Origin: Paractinoplanes brasiliensis
Lineage (GTDB): Bacteria > Actinomycetota > Actinomycetes > Mycobacteriales > Micromonosporaceae
Direction of reading: 5' to 3'
DNA length: 64,000 nucleotides
NCBI RefSeq assembly: GCF_004362215.1
Contig: NZ_SNWR01000001.1
Span: 3,702,001-3,766,000, forward strand
Shown: in pieces, positions 25,132-33,837 of the stretch
Numbering within the stretch: position 1 is the stretch's first letter
How the letters are laid out: every line of letters starts with the position of its first letter
The notes under the pieces: model-generated
What the model was told of the DNA's origin: nothing
Databases searched by the model: none
What the model saw: the letters and a program-made list of their open reading frames with translations, nothing else
Program-made: the position numbers and the translations under genes

Positions 25132-25453
25132 CGAGCGGCATCAGGGCTTCGTTCGGGCGCGGCAGTTGCGCTACGTGGTCAGCATGCCGCTGTGCGCCCA
25201 GGCGGCCGCTGCTGCCTGTTGAACGTTGCCGTCATGGTTGCCGTCAGTATGGAATCCTCATAGCTGGACATCGATCAAGTGCTCCACCCGGCTTGTCGTC
25301 GGCCAACCGTCGGACGTCGGTGGGTACGTATTCGTGCCGACGAAGGTGGGCGTGCGCGTGGGGCCGTAGGTCTGTAGCGCGTGCGCGCGGCCCGGCCATC
25401 GGCCGGGCCGTTCTTGATTACGTGAAGCAGTTTTGGGCCAGCGCCGACCGTAG
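25132..25453. other. 322-base gap with a hairpin terminator
   Basis: No gene is supported here. A 10-bp hairpin (CGGCCCGGCC, ATC, GGCCGGGCCG at 25388-25410) followed by TTCTT may end transcription from the immunity gene. The sequence before it is ordinary high-GC DNA and lies at the edge of the mosaic IS/GntR remnant. Confidence 0.5.
25388..25410. terminator. Strong GC hairpin
   Basis: A perfect 10-bp stem with a 3-base ATC loop, followed on the plus strand by TTCTTG. It lies between the putative immunity gene and the convergent chimeric reading frame. Confidence 0.65.
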
Positions 25454-26437
25454 TCAGGTCGTCGGCTTGCGAGGGCGGCGTGTTCTCTTGGCGGTTGGCG
25501 GCTTGCTGGTCGGCTCGTCTTCCGCGGTGTCCGGGACGTCGTCGCGGAGCATGTGCGCTGGTGGCGTGGCGTAGTTGCCGTGGTCGGCGTGGTATTTGAT
25601 CACGTCGTCGATGAGTTGGCCGTGTGTGTCGGCTTGCTGGACTAGGTCGTTGAGGGCGGCGTTGCGGTCGTCGGGGGTGCGTGCGGCGTGGAAGCGTCGG
25701 GTGATGGCCTGTTGTTCGGTGAGGTAGGCGGCGACCCGTCCGCGTAGTCCGGGGTCGGCGATGGGTTCTTGCATGACTCCGCCGCGGAGTAGGTCGAAGG
25801 CGTCGGGGTGTACGAAGGTGCCTTTGCCGGCGGCGCTGTAGGTGATGCGCCGGTTCTGCAGTTCGCGTAGGGCGCGTTGGGCGGTCATGGAGGCGACGCC
25901 GTAGAGGTCGGCCATCTTGCGGGCCGAGGCCACCATGCCGAACACCGCGCGGGCGACCTTGCCGTCGACGGCGATGACCCGCCGCCACCAGTGACCACCG
26001 GCCGGGACCGGCGCCGTCCGCGACTGCAGCCAGCGGGCCAGGACCTGTGACAACGCTTCCGCGTCGATACGGATCAGCAGCCGCCACACCGTCGTCGCGG
26101 CCGGCACCCGAGCCTCGAATCCAAGCCGGGCCCAGACAGCGCGGTCCTGGAAACGCACCCAGTCACTGACCGCGGCGAACGTGCACGCTCCGGCGATCAC
26201 CGCGCACACCGCCGCCGCCAGGATGGCAACGAGGGGATACCGGCGGCCCCGCAGATCCCGCGGATCCGACACCGCCTCCAACGCGACGAACAGGCTCCGG
26301 CGGTCACCACCGGTGACCACCGTCGGGCACGGCATACCCGGGGGTCGCTGCGGCAGCATGATCTCAGCCAGTGATGATGTCATCAGCGGGTGCGTCCAGT
26401 TCTCGATCACGGTTGTCTTCGCAAACACCATGATCAC
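25454..26437 (-). pseudogene. ISAs1-type transposase N-terminus fused to GntR C-terminus
   Basis: The first 175 or so residues match the N-terminal part of ISAs1-family transposases (SDPRDLRGRRYPLVAIL ... AVCAVIAGACTF ... RRVIAVDGKVARA, with the first catalytic Asp in AVDGK). The sequence then changes to the second half of a GntR winged helix (SARKMADLYGVASMTAQRAL ... GKGTFVH) and a helical C-terminus ending in basic residues, as in GntR proteins carried by actinomycete integrative elements. The transposase lacks its last two catalytic residues and the GntR lacks its first helices. The frame is open throughout, so a chimeric protein could be made, but neither parent function is likely. Confidence 0.8.
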
Positions 26438-26555
26438 GAACGGGTCGCACCCGTCCTACATGGACCCGGTCTTCCCGCAGAGCTACCAAAAACCCCAGCT
26501 CACAGACCCCTCAACCGATTACGCAACCGCCCTGGGTGCCGACCCGAGCGCTCAA

Positions 26556-27440
26556 TCAAGTGGCTTCACGTCGACCGCCCGAAATCAGGGCGGCGAACTC
26601 TGCGCTTGCCGTGTCAATGTTGATTCTGCGGCCGGCGAGCCGGTTCAGGAACGACTCGCCCTCGAAGCGCAGCAGGCGCTGGTAGCGCATGGCGTACGCC
26701 GCGACGTGGGTAGCTGGGTGGCCGTCGTAGTGAGCCAGAAGGGTGTAGCTGATCATCTGGTCGATCAGCTGAGCAAGGTAGCGGTCGTCGTCGAGACGAC
26801 CACTCTTGACCTCAAGGACTGTGGTGCCGATCAGAAGATCAGCGCATCGGCGTCCGCCGAGCAAGGCCACCTGAGCCGTCGCGTTCCCGTACGACCGCAA
26901 GGCCGCCTGAAAGCTGGCGCTGTAGCTCGCCCACAAATCGCGGAACCCAAGCCACTGGAACTTCGCGTCCCCACGGCGGAAGGGAAGTGCCTGGGGGTGC
27001 CGGCCAAGGAGGCGGGCAATGGTTCGAGGGTCGGGTTGCTCGCCTCCTTGGGGGTTGAGCAGCTGGTTGGCCTGCGCGAGACGGTAGGCAGTGAGAAAAA
27101 GACGGAGCGGCGAAGGCGTGGTGTCGCTTCGCTGCCAAGACGTCTGACCAGTGTCCTCGCGGGATTCATCCGCTTCGTAGCCTGCGGAGCGCAGCAGACG
27201 GGCGGCACGGTCGCCCCCGAGCACCCGAAACAAGTCTTGGTACGGGGCCTCATCGCAAAGTGAAAGACCGATCGCGCGCTCCGCCAGATCACCGAACAGT
27301 GATTTGCCGGGGACATCGACGGGAATGGCGGCGCAGCTACGCAGATCTGCGCCGATCTCGGCGCAGATCCTGTGCCGAAGCAGGAAGGTGCGCTCGAGCC
27401 ACAGTTGCTCGGGGCTCTTCCGCATCCGATTCGTTGACAT
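26556..27440 (-). CDS. PD-(D/E)xK nuclease-like protein, unknown function
   Basis: 294 residues; the start has GAGGAG seven bases upstream. The C-terminal third contains GGRRCADLLIGTTVLEVKSG, with Asp, then Glu-Val-Lys, in the arrangement of PD-(D/E)xK restriction-endonuclease folds, followed by a helix (LAQLIDQMISYTLLAHYDG). The N-terminal 190 residues are helical and unrecognised. Such proteins occur singly in actinomycetes without a known role. Neighbours are mobile-element debris, which fits a DNA-processing or defence role, but there is no partner gene. The nuclease assignment is inference from one motif. Confidence 0.6.
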   Translation of the reverse strand: MSTNRMRKSPEQLWLERTFLLRHRICAEIGADLRSCAAIPVDVPGKSLFGDLAERAIGLSLCDEAPYQDLFRVLGGDRAARLLRSAGYEADESREDTGQTSWQRSDTTPSPLRLFLTAYRLAQANQLLNPQGGEQPDPRTIARLLGRHPQALPFRRGDAKFQWLGFRDLWASYSASFQAALRSYGNATAQVALLGGRRCADLLIGTTVLEVKSGRLDDDRYLAQLIDQMISYTLLAHYDGHPATHVAAYAMRYQRLLRFEGESFLNRLAGRRINIDTASAEFAALISGGRREAT

Positions 27441-27885
27441 GGTCTGGCTCCTCTCGCGGGTGAGACGGCGGCGGTGTGGCCGCGCGTCGGCGAGACGAGC
27501 GATCCGTCCAGCAGACGAAAGCGTCGATCACATGAAGGAGAAGTGCCGCGAGCGGGTTCTTCAGCCCTCGGCACGAACGGCCGTGTCGGGCTCCGCGAGA
27601 GGAGGCGGCGAGCCGAAGCTCAGCTCAGTGTGGGTTGGGAGGCGGACGGACCGCTGTCCCATCCCGAGCGTAGGCGCTTTGAGTTGGTTGCCGGGTTCGG
27701 CATTCGAGCACCGGGTCCAGCGCGTCGACCGCCGGCTTCCACAAGGGGCACTTGTGAGGGGCGATCGGCCCTGTAGGACAGGCGCGGCTGCGCGGCAGGG
27801 TTGGAGTGTGAGGCCGCCTTGCCCCGCCGCCGCGGTGTCGAGCGGCTCGGTGCACTGACAGGCCATGGGCGGCAGACGTATCTGA
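27441..27885. other. 445-base gap with a DevR-like palindrome
   Basis: No gene is supported. The only structured element seen is AGGGGCGATCGGCCCT at 27757-27772, annotated separately. It lies about 115 bases before the CheB-like gene. Confidence 0.5.
27757..27772. promoter_or_regulatory. Possible DevR/OsdR-type operator
   Basis: AGGGGCGATCGGCCCT is a 16-bp palindrome with one mismatched pair. It resembles the GGGCCGATCGGCCC sites reported for DevR/OsdR-type dormancy regulators in Streptomyces. That similarity is from memory of the motif, not from a search. It would place the downstream CheB-like gene under hypoxia or stress control. Confidence 0.4.
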
Positions 27886-28536
27886 ATGGCGGCAGTAGGC
27901 ATGGCTGTTCGAGAGGGGAAGGCGCCGGTAGTGGCGATGGTCTGCTCGACTGGCGGGCTCGATGCCGTCACCCGGATCCTGGGGTCGTTACCGCGTGACT
28001 TCCCCGCGTCGGTGATCGTTTTGCGTCACCATGATCCGCAGGCCCGCAATCGGCTCGCGTCCATCCTCCAACGGCATACGGTACTGCCGGTATCAGCGGC
28101 TTGCGACGAGGACCACCTGGTCGCCGGTAGGGTCTTCGTGGCCCCGACCGGGTATCACACGTTGGTCACCAGCGATGACAGGCTGACACTGATCGTGTCC
28201 GGTGACCGGCCCCCGTACCGGCCGTCGGCGGATCTGCTGCTCGTCAGCCTGGCTGTGTCCGTTGGTCCACGCGCGATCGCCGTGGTGCTGTCGGGTTATG
28301 GCATCGACGGCGCCACCGGGGCGACCGCCGTACACCGCTTGGGTGGCGTCGTCATCGCCAGCGACAAGGCCAGCTCGGCGGTGTTCACGATGCCGTACGC
28401 GACTATTACTCGTGACGAGATCATCAACTACGTCATGCCAGTGGACGATATCGCCGCGCTGCTGATCAGGCTGGTCGCAGATGCGCCGGCACTGGGGCTT
28501 GAGGCTCAGGATCGGGAGGGCCATGGCGAGGGCTGA
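27886..28536 (+). CDS. Stand-alone CheB methylesterase domain protein
   Basis: 216 residues matching the C-terminal domain of CheB. The catalytic triad is visible: Ser in CSTGGLDAV, His in VLRHHDPQ, Asp in GYGIDGATG. CheB hydrolyses glutamyl methyl esters on chemoreceptors. Here the receiver domain is absent, and no CheR or receptor gene is adjacent, so the substrate is unclear. Orphan CheB domains occur in stress-related loci of actinomycetes. The start may be ATG 27886 or ATG 27901. Confidence 0.85.
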   Translation: MAAVGMAVREGKAPVVAMVCSTGGLDAVTRILGSLPRDFPASVIVLRHHDPQARNRLASILQRHTVLPVSAACDEDHLVAGRVFVAPTGYHTLVTSDDRLTLIVSGDRPPYRPSADLLLVSLAVSVGPRAIAVVLSGYGIDGATGATAVHRLGGVVIASDKASSAVFTMPYATITRDEIINYVMPVDDIAALLIRLVADAPALGLEAQDREGHGEG

Positions 28537-28570
28537 GCGTGGCTGTAGTCCTCGCGATCCCGGTGGGCCG

Positions 28571-28672
28571 GGGTCCGTCTTCGCCGGCCCTTCCGGATAT
28601 CACCAGCAGTCGGCCGCGGATGCTCGCCGCCGCATCGCTGCGTTCTTCACCGAACACCTCGGTTCCGCGTAA
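28571..28672 (+). pseudogene. Possible C-terminal remnant of an alpha/beta hydrolase
   Basis: An open stretch without a start reads SVFAGPSGYHQQSAADARRR and then IAAFFTEHLGSA before a TAA. This resembles the last strand, His loop and helix of dienelactone-hydrolase-like proteins, although the catalytic His context is degenerate. It sits in a short gap and cannot be a complete gene. Confidence 0.35.
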
Positions 28673-28684
28673 TGCCATGGGTCT

Positions 28685-29239
28685 TCAAGGACTCAACGGC
28701 ACTGTCACGGCGGCACTTCGGCCTGTGGTGATTCTGGCTGACGTGCCGGTCAGAGGCACGACGATTCGCGTTCGCCACATCGCGGGGTCACCTGTTCGGT
28801 CTGGTCCCACGAGGTATTCCTCCCACATGAGCGGAACCTGCCTGATGTGGTGCAGGGCCAGCCATTCGCTGAGCCGGTCGTAGGTGTTCAGCAGCGTGGT
28901 CCACGGTCCGTGGTGCAACGCCCGCACCACGAGACCGCCGGACAGTCTGCAGGTCGTGAACGGCTGGCCGATCCTGGGCCGTCTGCTGGTGGGGTAGGCG
29001 GCCAGGACGTCGAATTGTCCGTCGCCGCGAGGGCGCAGAACGCAGACGGGCGGGCCGGCAGCCTGGACCCGGAGGCGTTGCAGGGCGCTCGCGACGACGG
29101 GAAGGATGTCCTGCGGGTAGCTGCGCAGCACGGTCAGTTTCACCGTGCCGCGGATGCCGAACAGCGACACCGGTTGACTGGTCGCCACCTCGGCGTCGTG
29201 CGGTGCCACCCCGGCGTCGAGAAGTCCTTGCTCATGCAT
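28685..29239 (-). CDS. GyrI-like/SOUL effector-binding domain protein
   Basis: 184 residues; the start has AAGGGGG five bases upstream. The second half, with RALHHGPWTTLLNTYDRLSE and VPLMWEEYLVGP, fits the GyrI-like small-molecule binding fold, where a conserved Glu contacts ligands. There is no DNA-binding domain, so it may bind a ligand or act as a sequestering or hydrolytic protein. It is divergent from the STAS-HATPase gene across a 300-base region that holds a DevR-like site. Confidence 0.75.
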   Translation of the reverse strand: MHEQGLLDAGVAPHDAEVATSQPVSLFGIRGTVKLTVLRSYPQDILPVVASALQRLRVQAAGPPVCVLRPRGDGQFDVLAAYPTSRRPRIGQPFTTCRLSGGLVVRALHHGPWTTLLNTYDRLSEWLALHHIRQVPLMWEEYLVGPDRTGDPAMWRTRIVVPLTGTSARITTGRSAAVTVPLSP

Positions 29240-29396
29240 GACGCCCCCTTCTGAATCGACGCCCGTCTACCCAAGGTGAACAGGGGCGCGAAGGTGGGGG
29301 CAGTGCCGGAAGCCTCTTGACGCCGCGTGCTGGCGTTGGGTATAGGGCCCGACGCTCGGGTTCGCCGTCGCCCAAGTGCCATCGCGCGGCTGCGGC

Positions 29397-29414
29397 GGGC
29401 GCTTTCGGTCCTGG
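29397..29414. promoter_or_regulatory. Possible second DevR/DosR-type site
   Basis: GGGCGCTTTCGGTCCTGG resembles the actinobacterial dormancy-regulator pattern GGGACTTTCGGCCCT (central TTTCGG, flanking GGG and CCT). It lies 126 bases before the STAS-HATPase start and within the divergent promoter region. The assignment is by eye. Confidence 0.35.
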
Positions 29415-29539
29415 ACACGGCAGCCGGCATCCGCTACACAGGGTTCCGGTCATTTCACCGTGCGAGGTGATGTCGATCTTCGGTGCGGCGTGTAAACGCT
29501 TCACCAGGCACGGTTACACGAGATGATCGGAGTCAGGTG

Positions 29540-30358
29540 GTGCAGCATTCGGTCACTGCGGTCTTGGATCACCAGACGGCGATCGTCGAAATCGCGGTGA
29601 CCGGCGCATGGGATCCTCGCATGTGGCTCGAAGCGCATCGGTGCATCGGCAAATGCCTGGCCGAGCATCCCGCCGGGATGCTTCTCGACCTCACGTTCCT
29701 CGACGATGCCACGGCCGGCAGCGCACCCCTATGGGTGGCGACCAGCGCGCAGGCGGCCCGGACGCAGCCGCCGATCCCGGTCGCGGTGTGCATGCCCGCG
29801 CAGTCGCCGTTGGCCGCGCGGCTGGCGCGACTCGGGGCCGGCCGCCGTTTCGCGATGTACGCCGACCTGATGCAGGCGCGCACGGGTCTGGCCGCCGCCC
29901 GCCCGTTGACCGATCAAATCCTGCTACGCCTGCACCCTGAGCCGATGGCGGCATCCGCGGCCCGTGACGTCGTCACCGCGGTCTGCCAGGAGTGGGGCAT
30001 GGAGCCGCTGCTGGATCGTGCCCGGCTGGTCGCTTCCGAACTGGTCAACAACGCGGTCGAGCACGCCGGAACCCGCATCGACTTCGTCGTCACCCGGCTC
30101 GGTCCGCTGCGCCGAGGGATCAGCCGCCGGCCCAACCGGCTGCGCGTCGCCGTCTACGACCTCGACCCGCATCTGCCGGCGCAGCCGTCACCCGCCATGC
30201 CGCCGGGCATCGGGCTCAATCAGCGAGGGTACGGGCTGCGCATCGTCGATGCCGCCGCACGAGTCTGGGGTTCCCTGCCGACACCGGCCGGCAAGGTCGT
30301 CTGGGCTGCGCTGTACGACGATCCGCCGATCGGCTCAGAACCGAAACCGCGACGATAG
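29540..30358 (+). CDS. STAS plus HATPase_c anti-sigma regulatory protein
   Basis: About 272 residues. The N-terminal part (residues 1-115) is STAS-like (LDLTFLDDATAGSAPLWVA). The C-terminal part is a GHKL ATPase of the RsbW/SpoIIAB type, with ELVNNAVEHAG (N-box Asn) and GYGLRIVDAAARVWG. Such proteins bind sigma factors or anti-sigma antagonists and may phosphorylate STAS partners; a fusion of both halves is less usual. GTG at 29540 has GGAG seven bases before it; an adjacent in-frame GTG is at 29537. Part of a stress-type neighbourhood with the orphan CheB gene and kdp. Confidence 0.8.
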   Translation: MQHSVTAVLDHQTAIVEIAVTGAWDPRMWLEAHRCIGKCLAEHPAGMLLDLTFLDDATAGSAPLWVATSAQAARTQPPIPVAVCMPAQSPLAARLARLGAGRRFAMYADLMQARTGLAAARPLTDQILLRLHPEPMAASAARDVVTAVCQEWGMEPLLDRARLVASELVNNAVEHAGTRIDFVVTRLGPLRRGISRRPNRLRVAVYDLDPHLPAQPSPAMPPGIGLNQRGYGLRIVDAAARVWGSLPTPAGKVVWAALYDDPPIGSEPKPRR

Positions 30359-30379
30359 GCCGGCATGCGGCCATTCCGT

Positions 30380-30481
30380 CTTCAGGTCGGCGCCCGCTTC
30401 GTGGGCGAGGGAGGCGGCGCCGTGACGGAGGTCGTGGAGCCGGACCGGGAGTAGGCCGGCGCGGTTGATGAGGATCCGGAA
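30380..30481 (-). pseudogene. Tyrosine integrase C-terminal fragment
   Basis: The minus strand reads FRILINRAGLLPVRLHDLRH then GAASLAHEAGADLKT, with the HxxR catalytic segment, nearly identical to the pseudogene beside tRNA-Arg (NRAGLPQVRLHDLRHGAASL). Similarity stops abruptly on both sides, and no start or nucleophile Tyr is present. It lies between the STAS-HATPase gene and kdpE. Confidence 0.8.
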
Positions 30482-30511
30482 TTCCGGTGCCGGCCGTAGT
30501 CGGTACGCGTG

Positions 30512-31195
30512 TCAGTCGCCTTCTTGCAGGCGGTAGCCCATGCCGAGCTCGGTGAGCAGGTGCTGTGGGCGGGCGGGGTCGGCCTCGAGCTTGCGTCGCA
30601 GTTGGGCCAGGTATTGCCGCAGGTAGTGGGTTTCGTGGGTGTAGGTGGGTCCCCAGACCTGGGTCAGTAGCTGGGTCTGGCTGATCAGCTTGCCGGGGTT
30701 GGTGGCCAGGATTTCGAGGATGCGCCATTCGGTGGGGGTGAGCCGGACGGGGTTGCCGTCGTCGTCGCGTACCTGTCGGTCGGTGAGGTGGACGGTGTAC
30801 CGGCCGATCTTCACGGCGGGGACAGCGCTGGTGGTGACTGTCCGGCGGGTGGCGGCGCGGATACGGGCGAGGAGTTCCTCGATGCCGAAGGGTTTGGTGA
30901 CGTAGTCGTCGGCGCCGGCGTCGAGGGCTTCGACCTTGTCGGTGCTACCGCTGCGGCCGGACAGCACGATGATCGGGGTGGTGGCCCAGGTGCGCAGGTT
31001 GGTGATGACGTCGACGCCGTCGGTGTCGGGCAGGCCCAGGTCGAGCAGCAGTAGGTCGGGGTGCCGCGCGGTGGCCAGTCGTAGCGCGGTGGTGCCGTCG
31101 GCCGCGATGTCGACGTCGTAGCCGCGTGCGCGCAGGTTGATGCGCAGGGTGCGCAGGATCTGCGGGTCGTCGTCCACGACGAGGATCCGGGTCAC
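30512..31195 (-). CDS. kdpE: KdpE response regulator
   Basis: 227 residues. The receiver domain has the Asp pair DDD near the N-terminus, phospho-acceptor Asp in LLLLDLGLPDTDG and Lys in VTKPF. An OmpR-type winged helix follows (LTPTEWRILEILATNPGKLI, ending YLAQLRRKLE and LGMGYRL). It activates kdp transcription at low K+ or high osmolarity. The start codon overlaps the kdpD stop by four bases, so the two are co-translated. Confidence 0.95.
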   Translation of the reverse strand: MTRILVVDDDPQILRTLRINLRARGYDVDIAADGTTALRLATARHPDLLLLDLGLPDTDGVDVITNLRTWATTPIIVLSGRSGSTDKVEALDAGADDYVTKPFGIEELLARIRAATRRTVTTSAVPAVKIGRYTVHLTDRQVRDDDGNPVRLTPTEWRILEILATNPGKLISQTQLLTQVWGPTYTHETHYLRQYLAQLRRKLEADPARPQHLLTELGMGYRLQEGD

Positions 31196-33813
31196 GGGGT
31201 GTCCTTCGCGGCGGGTGAGCGGCGGTGGAGGCGTTCCACGGCGGCGCGGTCGGTGAGTTCACCGGCACGTGTCTCGTCGGCCGTCGCCGGGGGTGAGACG
31301 GTTGCGGGCAGGGTGAGTTTCATGGTGACGCCACCGCCGGGCGTGGTGTGCGGGGTCAGGGTGCCCCCCATGGCTTCGGTCAGCCCGCGGGAGAGGGCGA
31401 GTCCGAGTCCGGTTCCGGTGTCGTTGGAGCGGTCGCCGAGGCGTTGGAAGGGTTGGAAGACGCGGTCGCGTTGATCGTCGGGGATGCCGGGTCCGTGGTC
31501 GATGACGGATAGTTCGATGCGGTCGTCGGCGTCGGCCGCGGTGATCAGCGGTGGCCGGTCGGGTGGGCTGTAGCGCAGGGCGTTGCGGATGAGGTTGACC
31601 AGGACGCGTTGCAGCAGTCCGGCGTCGGCGTTGACGGTGGGCAGGTCGTCGGGGATCGCCATGGTGACGGCATGGGCTTCGCCGCTGACCTCGTCCAGGG
31701 CTGCGGGTACGGCGTCTTCGAGTCCGACCGCGGTCAGGGTCACGCCGAGGGCGCCGGCTTGCAGGCGGCTCATGTCGAGGAGGTTCTCGATGAGCCGGTG
31801 CAGGCGCTGGTGGGATTCGGCGGCGCTGTCGAGTAGTTCCTGCTGGTCTTCGTCGGAGAAGTGGATGTCGGGGCTGCGCAGGCTTTCCACGGCGGCCATG
31901 GCAGAAGCGAGTGGGGTACGCAGGTCGTGGCTGACGGCGGCGAGCAGCGCCGTGCGCAGCTTGTCGGCTTCTTCCAGGGGGCGTGCGCGGGCGGCCTGCT
32001 CGGCGAGTCGTTCCTGGCGCAGAGCGGTGGCTGCCTGGGCGGCGAAGGCTTCGACGATGCGCTGGTCGGCGGCGGCGAGGCTGCGGCCGTGCAGGACCAG
32101 GGTGAGGTCGTCGTCGACGGGGACGGTCGTGTCGCCGTCGGCGGGTGCCTGACAGGGTGGGTTGCCGACGGTGGCGGCGATGTGCCAGGCGGCGGGGTCG
32201 TCCTGACGGCCGCCCGGCGTGCCGGGTGGCCGTTCGAGCAGGGTGACCGAGTTGAGCTGGAAGTTTTCGCGTAGGCGTTCCAGCAGGGCGGTGAGCGGGC
32301 GGGTTCCGCGCAGGACGCTGCCGGCGACGGTGGCCAGGGTGGTGGCCTCGGCGCTGGCCGCGGCGGCTTGGCGGGTGCGGCGGGCGGCGAGGTCGACGAC
32401 GGCGGCGACGGGTACGGCGACGAGGAGGAAGACCAGCAGGGCGATGAGGTTGTCGCGGTCGGCGATGTCGAAGGTGTGGTAGGGCTCGGTGAAGAAGAAG
32501 TTGAGCAGCAGGAAGCCGATCACCGCGGCGGTCACGGCCGGCCACATGCCGCCGAGCAGCGCCACGGCGACGACGGCGGCGAGGGTGACCAGCACGTCGC
32601 TGGCCAGCGACAACTCGTCGCGCAGCGCCCGTAGGGTGAGGGTGAGTACCGGCAGGCCGAGCAGCGCCAGGGTGAAGCCGGCCAGCCGCCGCCGGCGCGA
32701 CAGCGGGCTGCTGCGGGCGGCGGGCCGTCGGCGTCCGATCTCGGCGTGGGTGACCAGGTGCACGTCGATCGGTCCGGACAGGGCGGTGGTGGTGACGCCG
32801 ACGCCGGCGGACAGAATCTGCGCGAACCGGCCGCGGCGGCTGGCGCCGAGCACGAGCTGGGTGGCGTTGACGCCGCGGGCGAAGTCGAGCAGGGCGGTGG
32901 GGATGTCGTCGCCGGTGACCTGGTGGTAGGTGCCGCCGAGGCTTTCCATCAGGACGCGTTGCCGGGCGAGCCGGGCCGGGTCGGCGCCGGTGAGGCCGTC
33001 GGAGCGGGCGACGTGGATGGCCATGAGTTCGGCGCCTTTGGTGCGGGCGGCGATGCGGGCGGCGCGGCGGATGAGGGTCTCGCCTTCGGGGCCGCCGGTG
33101 AGGGCTACCACGACCCTTTCCCGGGCTTCCCAGGTGGCGCCGATGCCGTGATCGGCGCGGTAGGTGTCGAGTTGTTCGTCGACCTTGTCGGCCAGCCACA
33201 GCAGGGCGAGTTCGCGGAGCGCGGTGAGGTTGCCGACCCGGAAGTAGTTGCCGAGGGCGGAGCTGACCTTGTCGGGGGCATACACGTTGCCGTGTGCCAT
33301 CCGGCGGCGCAGCGCTTCCGGTGTCATGTCGACCAGTTCGACCTGTTCGGCCTGGCGGACGAAGCGGTCGGGGACGGTTTCGCGCTGGGCGACGCCGGTG
33401 ATCTGTTCGACGACGTCGTTGAGCGATTCGAGGTGCTGGATGTTGACGGTGGACAGCACGGTGATCCCGGCGTCGAGCAGTTGCTCGATGTCCTGCCACC
33501 TCTTGGTGTGCCGGGATCCGGGGACGTTGGTGTGCGCGAGTTCGTCGACGACCGCGACCTGGGGACGGCGGGCCAGCACCGCGTCGAGGTCCATTTCCTG
33601 CAAGACGGTGCCCCGGTAGGTCAGCGGGGTGCGGGGCACCGTCTCGAGGCCGGCGAGCATGGCAGCGGTGTGCTGGCGGCCGTGGGTCTCCACGACGGCG
33701 ACGACCACGTCGGTGCCCCGGCTCTGCCGGCGGTGGGCCTCCTCCAGCATGGCGTAAGTCTTGCCGACGCCGGGGGCAGCGCCGAGGTAGATGCGCAGGT
33801 GACCACGGGCCAT
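31192..33813 (-). CDS. kdpD: KdpD osmosensitive K+ sensor histidine kinase
   Basis: 873 residues: an N-terminal KdpD domain with Walker A GAAPGVGKTYAML (about 11-23) and Walker B-like VAVVDELAHTN, then a Usp-like domain (about 245-365). Four membrane helices (DUF4118, about 390-500), a GAF-like region, HisKA with VSHDLRTPLASAM and an ATPase domain (NLIRNALRYSP, DHGPGIP, GTGLGLALS) complete the usual arrangement, at full length. AAGGAT precedes the ATG. Follows kdpC after 24 bases. Confidence 0.95.
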   Translation of the reverse strand: MARGHLRIYLGAAPGVGKTYAMLEEAHRRQSRGTDVVVAVVETHGRQHTAAMLAGLETVPRTPLTYRGTVLQEMDLDAVLARRPQVAVVDELAHTNVPGSRHTKRWQDIEQLLDAGITVLSTVNIQHLESLNDVVEQITGVAQRETVPDRFVRQAEQVELVDMTPEALRRRMAHGNVYAPDKVSSALGNYFRVGNLTALRELALLWLADKVDEQLDTYRADHGIGATWEARERVVVALTGGPEGETLIRRAARIAARTKGAELMAIHVARSDGLTGADPARLARQRVLMESLGGTYHQVTGDDIPTALLDFARGVNATQLVLGASRRGRFAQILSAGVGVTTTALSGPIDVHLVTHAEIGRRRPAARSSPLSRRRRLAGFTLALLGLPVLTLTLRALRDELSLASDVLVTLAAVVAVALLGGMWPAVTAAVIGFLLLNFFFTEPYHTFDIADRDNLIALLVFLLVAVPVAAVVDLAARRTRQAAAASAEATTLATVAGSVLRGTRPLTALLERLRENFQLNSVTLLERPPGTPGGRQDDPAAWHIAATVGNPPCQAPADGDTTVPVDDDLTLVLHGRSLAAADQRIVEAFAAQAATALRQERLAEQAARARPLEEADKLRTALLAAVSHDLRTPLASAMAAVESLRSPDIHFSDEDQQELLDSAAESHQRLHRLIENLLDMSRLQAGALGVTLTAVGLEDAVPAALDEVSGEAHAVTMAIPDDLPTVNADAGLLQRVLVNLIRNALRYSPPDRPPLITAADADDRIELSVIDHGPGIPDDQRDRVFQPFQRLGDRSNDTGTGLGLALSRGLTEAMGGTLTPHTTPGGGVTMKLTLPATVSPPATADETRAGELTDRAAVERLHRRSPAAKDTP

Positions 33814-33837
33814 GTGCCGATCCTTCCGGATGCGCGG

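Noticed and set aside
25275..26087. Minus-strand frame over the chimeric transposase-GntR sequence
   Set aside because: Arg/Thr/Pro-rich composition, while the other frame gives clear transposase and GntR similarity.
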